Source: Reyranella sp. | GTDB taxonomy: Bacteria; Pseudomonadota; Alphaproteobacteria; Reyranellales; Reyranellaceae | Direction of reading: 5' to 3' | DNA length: 64,000 bases | NCBI GenBank assembly: GCA_019750135.1 | Contig: JAIEOV010000006.1 | Location: forward strand, 62,001 to 126,000 | Part shown: positions 60,574-64,000 of the stretch, piece by piece | Position numbering within the stretch: the stretch's first letter is position 1 | Layout of the letters: each line of letters opens with the position of its first letter | Made by a program: the position numbers and the translations under genes | Notes under the pieces: model-generated | Seen by the model: only the letters and a program-made list of their open reading frames with translations | Database searches by the model: none | What the model was told of the DNA's origin: nothing

Positions 60574-60586
60574 GATGTTCAACATC
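60574..60586. promoter_or_regulatory. TetR-type operator between membrane protein and TetR genes
   Basis: Perfect palindrome GATGTT-C-AACATC, extended by AA and TCATCTT outside to give a near-symmetric site of about 20 bp. It lies in the 75-bp divergent region, 17 bp upstream of the TetR start, the usual autoregulatory position. Confidence 0.6.
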
Positions 60587-60603
60587 ATCTTATGGAGGAC
60601 GCC

Positions 60604-61185
60604 ATGCCGTACACGGCGACGCACAAGCTGCAGACGCGCCAGCGCATCCTCGAGAGCGCACGCCGCCTGTTCAACAGCAAGGGCTTCGACGCCGTGTCGA
60701 TCGGCGAGATCATGGAGAGCGCCGGCCTGACGCACGGCGGTTTCTACCGGCATTTCAAGGACAAGGACGAGCTCTACGCCGAGGCGGTGCGCTGGTTCCT
60801 GTGCGAGGAGGCGCCCAAGCCGTGGCGGCGGCCGCGCCGCAATGCGCACAAGCGGCGCGCAGAGCGAATCGTCGACGCCTATTTCTCGCTCGACCATTTC
60901 GACGATCGCGAAAGCTGCTGCCCGCTGATCGCCTTGCCCTCTGACGCCGCGCGCAGCGGCGACGGCGACAAGGCGGCCTACCAGGACGTGCTGCAGAAGC
61001 TGCTCGCTTTCTTCCAGGCCGACCTGCCCGGACCGGCCGCGCGCGAGCGCGCCATGGCGCTGGCCGCCTTGTGCATCGGCGGGCTCGCGGCGGCGCGTGG
61101 CGTCGGCGATCCCGGCCTGGCGCAGGAGCTGCGGCAAGCCGCCTACCGGCAGGCGCAAACTATGCTAAAAGCCCCGCCATGCTGA
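60604..61185 (+). CDS. TetR-family transcriptional regulator
   Basis: A 193-residue TetR repressor. The DNA-binding domain is TRQRILESARRLFNSKGFDA, VSIGEIMESAGLTHGGFYRH and FKDKDELYAEAVRWF (about residues 11-66). The G-L-T-H-G-G-F-Y-R-H-F sequence is typical of the branch regulating nitro- and chloro-compound or efflux genes (NemR/BetI-like). ATG at 60604 has GGAGG five bases upstream; an ATG at 60592 overlaps that site. It overlaps the cupin gene start at its 3' end. Divergent target: the membrane protein gene. Confidence 0.9.
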   Translation: MPYTATHKLQTRQRILESARRLFNSKGFDAVSIGEIMESAGLTHGGFYRHFKDKDELYAEAVRWFLCEEAPKPWRRPRRNAHKRRAERIVDAYFSLDHFDDRESCCPLIALPSDAARSGDGDKAAYQDVLQKLLAFFQADLPGPAARERAMALAALCIGGLAAARGVGDPGLAQELRQAAYRQAQTMLKAPPC

Positions 61186-61508
61186 TGTTCGACATACCGT
61201 TCGGCACGACCGACTGGGAAGGCGTGGAGCGCACCGAGCATGCCGGCGAGACCGGCAAGGCCTACTGGCGCACGCGCACCTTCAACAACATCCGGGTACG
61301 CATGGTGGAATACACCCCGGGCTATCTCGCCGACCACTGGTGCCAGAAGGGCCATGTGCTGCTGGTGCTGGATGGCGAATTGCACACCGAACTGGCCGAC
61401 GGCCGCACCGTGGTCCTGACCAAGGGCCAGAGCTATCAAGTCGCCGACGGCGACCTCGCCCACCGTTCGAAGACCGAACACGGCGCCAAACTCTTCATCG
61501 TGGACTGA
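61179..61508 (+). CDS. DHCW-motif cupin-fold protein
   Basis: A 109-residue single-domain cupin. FDIPFGTTDWEGVERTEHAG, then GKAYWRTRTFNNIRVRMVEY, PGYLADHWCQKGHVLLVLDG and GQSYQVADGDLAHRSKTEHG match the family named for its D-H-W-C/DHCW motif. The metal-site residues are H in ADHWC, C, H in KGHV and H in LAHR. The biochemical role is unknown; small cupins often bind a metal and a small ligand. The ATG overlaps the TetR gene's end by 7 bp, and the dehydrogenase gene starts 1 bp after the stop, so the three are coupled. Confidence 0.88.
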   Translation: MLMFDIPFGTTDWEGVERTEHAGETGKAYWRTRTFNNIRVRMVEYTPGYLADHWCQKGHVLLVLDGELHTELADGRTVVLTKGQSYQVADGDLAHRSKTEHGAKLFIVD

Positions 61509-61509
61509 C

Positions 61510-62394
61510 ATGACGGACAAGATTGGATTTATAGGCGTCGGCACCATGGGCGAGCCGATGTGCAGAAACCTCGCCCGCAAGAGCGGCCGGGAAGTGCTGG
61601 CCGCCGACCGCGACGAGGCGCCCCTGAAGCGCCTGGCCGCCGACGGCGTGAAGACCGCGTCGATCGACGAGATCACGGTCGAATGCCGGACCATCATGCT
61701 CTCCCTGCCGGGCGGCAAGGAGGTCGAGCAGGTCTGCCTGGGCGAGGGCGGCCTGGTCTCCAAGGCCAAGCTCGGCTGGACGGTGATCGATCTCAGCACC
61801 TCGCCGACCAGCCTGGCGCGGCGGCTCTATGCCGAATTCGAAGGCTGCGCCTCGGCCTTCGCAGACGCGCCGGTAGCGCGCACCCGCCAGGCCGCGATCG
61901 ACGGCACACTGTCGATCATGGTCGGCGGCACCAGGGAATGCTTCGACCGTATCGAGCCCTTGCTGCGCTGCATGGCGAGCGAGGTGACCTATTGCGGCGA
62001 CGCCGGCAGCGGCCAGGCGGTCAAGATCCTGAACAACATGATCCTGTTCCAGACCGGCGTGGCGCTCGCCGAGGCGCTCTCCATCGCGCGCGCCCACGGC
62101 GTCGACGGCAAGGTATTGTTCGAGACCCTGACCAAGGGCTCGGCCGATTCTTTCGCGCTGCGCAACCACGGCATGAAGGCGATGCTGCCGGGCGTCTTCC
62201 CCGAACGCGCCTTTTCGGTGGAGTACGCGCTGAAGGACCTGTCCTACGCCATCCAGATGGCCGAGGAGCGCGGCGTGCCGGCGCTGGGCGCCGACGTCGT
62301 CCGCGAACTGATGGAACGCGCCATCGAGCTCGGCCACGGCAAGGAATACTGGCCGGTCATTCTGAAGGCGGTCGAGGACGCGACGAAGAAGTAG
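61510..62394 (+). CDS. NAD(P)-dependent beta-hydroxyacid dehydrogenase (3-hydroxyisobutyrate dehydrogenase family)
   Basis: A 294-residue oxidoreductase. The nucleotide motif is IGFIGVGTMGEPMCRNLARK (residues 4-23), the substrate motif reads FADAPVARTRQAAIDGTLSI with A-R-T in place of the usual S-G-G, and catalytic K172 is in SGQAVKILNNMILFQTGVAL. The A-R-T change points to a subfamily with a different acid (for example a 3-hydroxypropionate- or tartronate-like substrate; inference). It is translated with the cupin gene and followed by the M81 metallopeptidase after a half-palindrome. Confidence 0.9.
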   Translation: MTDKIGFIGVGTMGEPMCRNLARKSGREVLAADRDEAPLKRLAADGVKTASIDEITVECRTIMLSLPGGKEVEQVCLGEGGLVSKAKLGWTVIDLSTSPTSLARRLYAEFEGCASAFADAPVARTRQAAIDGTLSIMVGGTRECFDRIEPLLRCMASEVTYCGDAGSGQAVKILNNMILFQTGVALAEALSIARAHGVDGKVLFETLTKGSADSFALRNHGMKAMLPGVFPERAFSVEYALKDLSYAIQMAEERGVPALGADVVRELMERAIELGHGKEYWPVILKAVEDATKK

Positions 62395-62396
62395 TT

Positions 62397-62419
62397 GGAG
62401 CGCGGACCTCCAGGTCCGC
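62397..62419. repeat. Half-unit of the type A palindrome (single hairpin)
   Basis: One arm only: GGAGCGCGGACCTCCAGGTCCGC, in which GCGGACC and GGTCCGC pair around TCCA. It starts 2 bp after the dehydrogenase stop. The missing second arm and centre suggest a decayed or solo unit. Confidence 0.75.
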
Positions 62420-62437
62420 TGAGGGGAGAAAGAGTAC

Positions 62438-63961
62438 ATGGCGCGCATTGCTGTGGGCGGATTCCAGCACGAGACCAACACCTTCGCGCCGCAGCAGGCG
62501 ACCTGGGAAGAATTCGTGCGCGCCGACGCTTGGCCGCCGCTGCTGCGCGGCCCGGAGATGATCCCGGGCGTCGAGGGCTACAACATCCCGATCGCCGGCG
62601 CCGTGAAGCGGCTGGCCGAGCTCGGCCATGAGGTCGTGCCGCTCGCCTGGGCGGCGGCGGCACCGGCCTCCTATGTCACCGCGGATGCCTACGAGAAGAT
62701 GTGGGCGCTGTTCGACGAGGACATCAAGAAGCTCGGCCCGTTCGACGCCATCTACCTCGACCTGCACGGCGCCATGGTGGCGGAGAACACCGAGGACGGC
62801 GAGGGTGAGCTGTTGAAGCGCATCCGCACCATCGTCGGCGGCGCCATGCCGATCGTGGCGAGCCTCGACTACCACGCCAACCTCACGCCCGAGATGGCGA
62901 GCCTCGCCACCGCCCTGGTCGGCTATCGCACCTATCCGCACATCGACATGGCCGTGACCGGCAAGCGCGCCGCCGAGCTTCTGGACCGCCTGCTCAAGGA
63001 GAAGCGGCCCGTCTACCGCGCCTACCGCCAGCTCGATTTCCTGATCCCGCTGGTCTGGCAGTGCACCTTCATCGAGCCGGCCAAGGCCATCTTCGACCTG
63101 GTGGGCGAGCTCGAGGCCGGCGAGAAGAGCCACAACCAGGGCATCGTCAGCGTCACCCACACGCCGGGCTTCCCGCCCGCCGACATCGCCCAGTGCGGCC
63201 CGGCGCTGGTGGTCTACGGCCACGACAAGGAAGCGGTCGAAGCGGCAGCCGACAAGCTCGCCCAGACCGTGAAGGCGCAGGAGCGGGCCTTCGACGGCGA
63301 GCTTCTGGACCCCGACGCCGCGGCGTTGCGTGCCATCGAGCTTTCGAAGAACGCGAAGAAGCCGATCGTGCTGGCCGACGTGCAGGACAATCCCGGCGCT
63401 GGCGGCACCTCGGACACGGTCGGGCTGCTGGCCGCCCTGATGCGGCACAAGGCCAAGGGCGCGGTGATCGGCATGATCGTCGACGAGGAAGCGGCGAAGG
63501 ATGCCGTCGCCACGGGCGAGGGCAAGATCATGCATCGCGGCATCGGCGCGGTCGTGGGCTATGCCGGCGAGAAGCCGCTCGTCGCCGACTGGCGCGTGGT
63601 GAAGGTGGGCGACGGCAAGTTCATCGGCACCGGTCCGTTCTACGGCGGCGCCCGGTTCCAGATCGGTCCGATGGCGCTGGTCACCGACGAGGCGACCGGC
63701 GTGTCGGCCGTGCTTGCGAGCAAGCGCATCCAGGCCGCTGACCAGGAGATGTTCCGCCATGTCGGCGTCGAGCCGTCGAGCGTGCCGATCCTCGGCTTGA
63801 AGTCGACGGTCCATTTCCGCGCCGACTTCCAGCCCATCGCCGAGACCATCCTGGTGGTGCAGTCGCCGGGTGCGCACATCACCGATCCGATGGAGATGCC
63901 CTACAAGCACCTGCGCAAGGGCATCAAGCTGAAGCCGATGGGACCGGTGTGGAACGGATGA
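62438..63961 (+). CDS. M81 family metallopeptidase (microcystinase C/MlrC-like)
   Basis: A 507-residue M81 protein. The metal-binding region holds GGFQHETNTFAPQQATWEEF at the start, IYLDLHGAMVAENTEDGEGE (about residues 105-124) and VASLDYHANLTPEMASLATA (about 141-160), with D-x-H pairs suited to zinc; VLADVQDNPGAGGTSDTVGL follows in the second domain. MlrC opens the linear microcystin peptide, but most homologues in soil bacteria have unknown substrates and sit near catabolic genes. ATG at 62438 has GAGGGGAGAAA upstream. It is the last complete gene here. Confidence 0.9.
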   Translation: MARIAVGGFQHETNTFAPQQATWEEFVRADAWPPLLRGPEMIPGVEGYNIPIAGAVKRLAELGHEVVPLAWAAAAPASYVTADAYEKMWALFDEDIKKLGPFDAIYLDLHGAMVAENTEDGEGELLKRIRTIVGGAMPIVASLDYHANLTPEMASLATALVGYRTYPHIDMAVTGKRAAELLDRLLKEKRPVYRAYRQLDFLIPLVWQCTFIEPAKAIFDLVGELEAGEKSHNQGIVSVTHTPGFPPADIAQCGPALVVYGHDKEAVEAAADKLAQTVKAQERAFDGELLDPDAAALRAIELSKNAKKPIVLADVQDNPGAGGTSDTVGLLAALMRHKAKGAVIGMIVDEEAAKDAVATGEGKIMHRGIGAVVGYAGEKPLVADWRVVKVGDGKFIGTGPFYGGARFQIGPMALVTDEATGVSAVLASKRIQAADQEMFRHVGVEPSSVPILGLKSTVHFRADFQPIAETILVVQSPGAHITDPMEMPYKHLRKGIKLKPMGPVWNG

Positions 63962-63974
63962 CGACGGCAGGTCG

Positions 63975-64000
63975 TCAGTCCTCGAGCATCACCTGAGCCA
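63975..64000 (-). CDS. Possible C-terminus of a convergent gene, cut by window edge
   Basis: On the minus strand a frame ends in AQVMLED and a TGA at 63977-63975, 13 bp from the MlrC-like stop. TGACGAC and GTCGTCA (63959-63965 and 63971-63977) pair to form a hairpin containing both stop codons, as seen between convergent genes. Too short to identify. Confidence 0.3.

Overview
The window is high-GC chromosomal DNA with tightly packed operons and many ATGA stop/start overlaps. It most likely comes from a soil or aquatic alphaproteobacterium. Support comes from an NDUFS4-like complex I accessory subunit, tRNA genes with encoded CCA, many ABC and TRAP uptake systems, several acyl-CoA enzymes, and families of large intergenic palindromes. 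A Reyranella- or Bradyrhizobium-like organism is a guess. I see no rRNA, CRISPR array, transposase, integrase or phage module.

Layout. 0-5 kb: acyl-CoA dehydrogenase (cut by the window edge), MaoC hydratase and MmgE/PrpD genes, then a methyltransferase/lipoprotein pair, all on the minus strand. 4.2-14.3 kb, plus strand: a three-gene ABC importer (binding protein, fused double permease, ATPase), a CaiB-type CoA transferase and a crotonase. A five-gene overlapping operon follows: PhyH dioxygenase, DehI-like protein, FucU mutarotase, aldo/keto reductase and lactonase-type amidohydrolase. It looks like the first half of oxidative L-fucose breakdown. 15.2-22.2 kb: a branched-chain-type ABC importer with an acyl-CoA ligase inside the operon, pointing to a carboxylic acid substrate. 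22.2-33 kb: a sirtuin, an orphan TAXI binding protein, a ketodeoxy-fuconate dehydrogenase-like SDR overlapping the neighbourhood of a KDPG aldolase, a KDG-type kinase, a Rieske-FAD reductase and an IlvD/Edd sugar-acid dehydratase. Together these make a dispersed sugar-acid pathway.

33-45 kb: a PrcB-like secreted protein, a crotonase, a LysR regulator, a Rieske dioxygenase, an SDR, a double cold-shock protein, and a thiamine-precursor ABC importer under a TPP riboswitch whose P1 stem contains the GTG start codon. Small conserved genes and tRNA-Pro and tRNA-Arg follow. 45.2-51 kb: an iron island with Fur-box-like sites, TonB receptor, PiuC-like hydroxylase, PepSY protein, TonB, ExbB and ExbD, closed by a perfect hairpin terminator. 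51-64 kb: catabolic and regulatory genes, including an acyl-CoA dehydrogenase divergent from a LysR gene, a prolyl oligopeptidase, an AAC(6')-like acetyltransferase, a LysE exporter, a Tat-signal SDR broken by a frameshift opposite a TetR gene with a clear operator, a second TetR/cupin/dehydrogenase cluster, and an M81 metallopeptidase.

The most distinctive non-coding feature is a family of intergenic palindromes built around TCATGA (eight full copies plus one half copy). They lie between convergent genes, where they probably terminate transcription, and inside operons, where in two cases they abut or supply the next gene's ribosome-binding region. One copy carries a second palindrome inserted into its arm.
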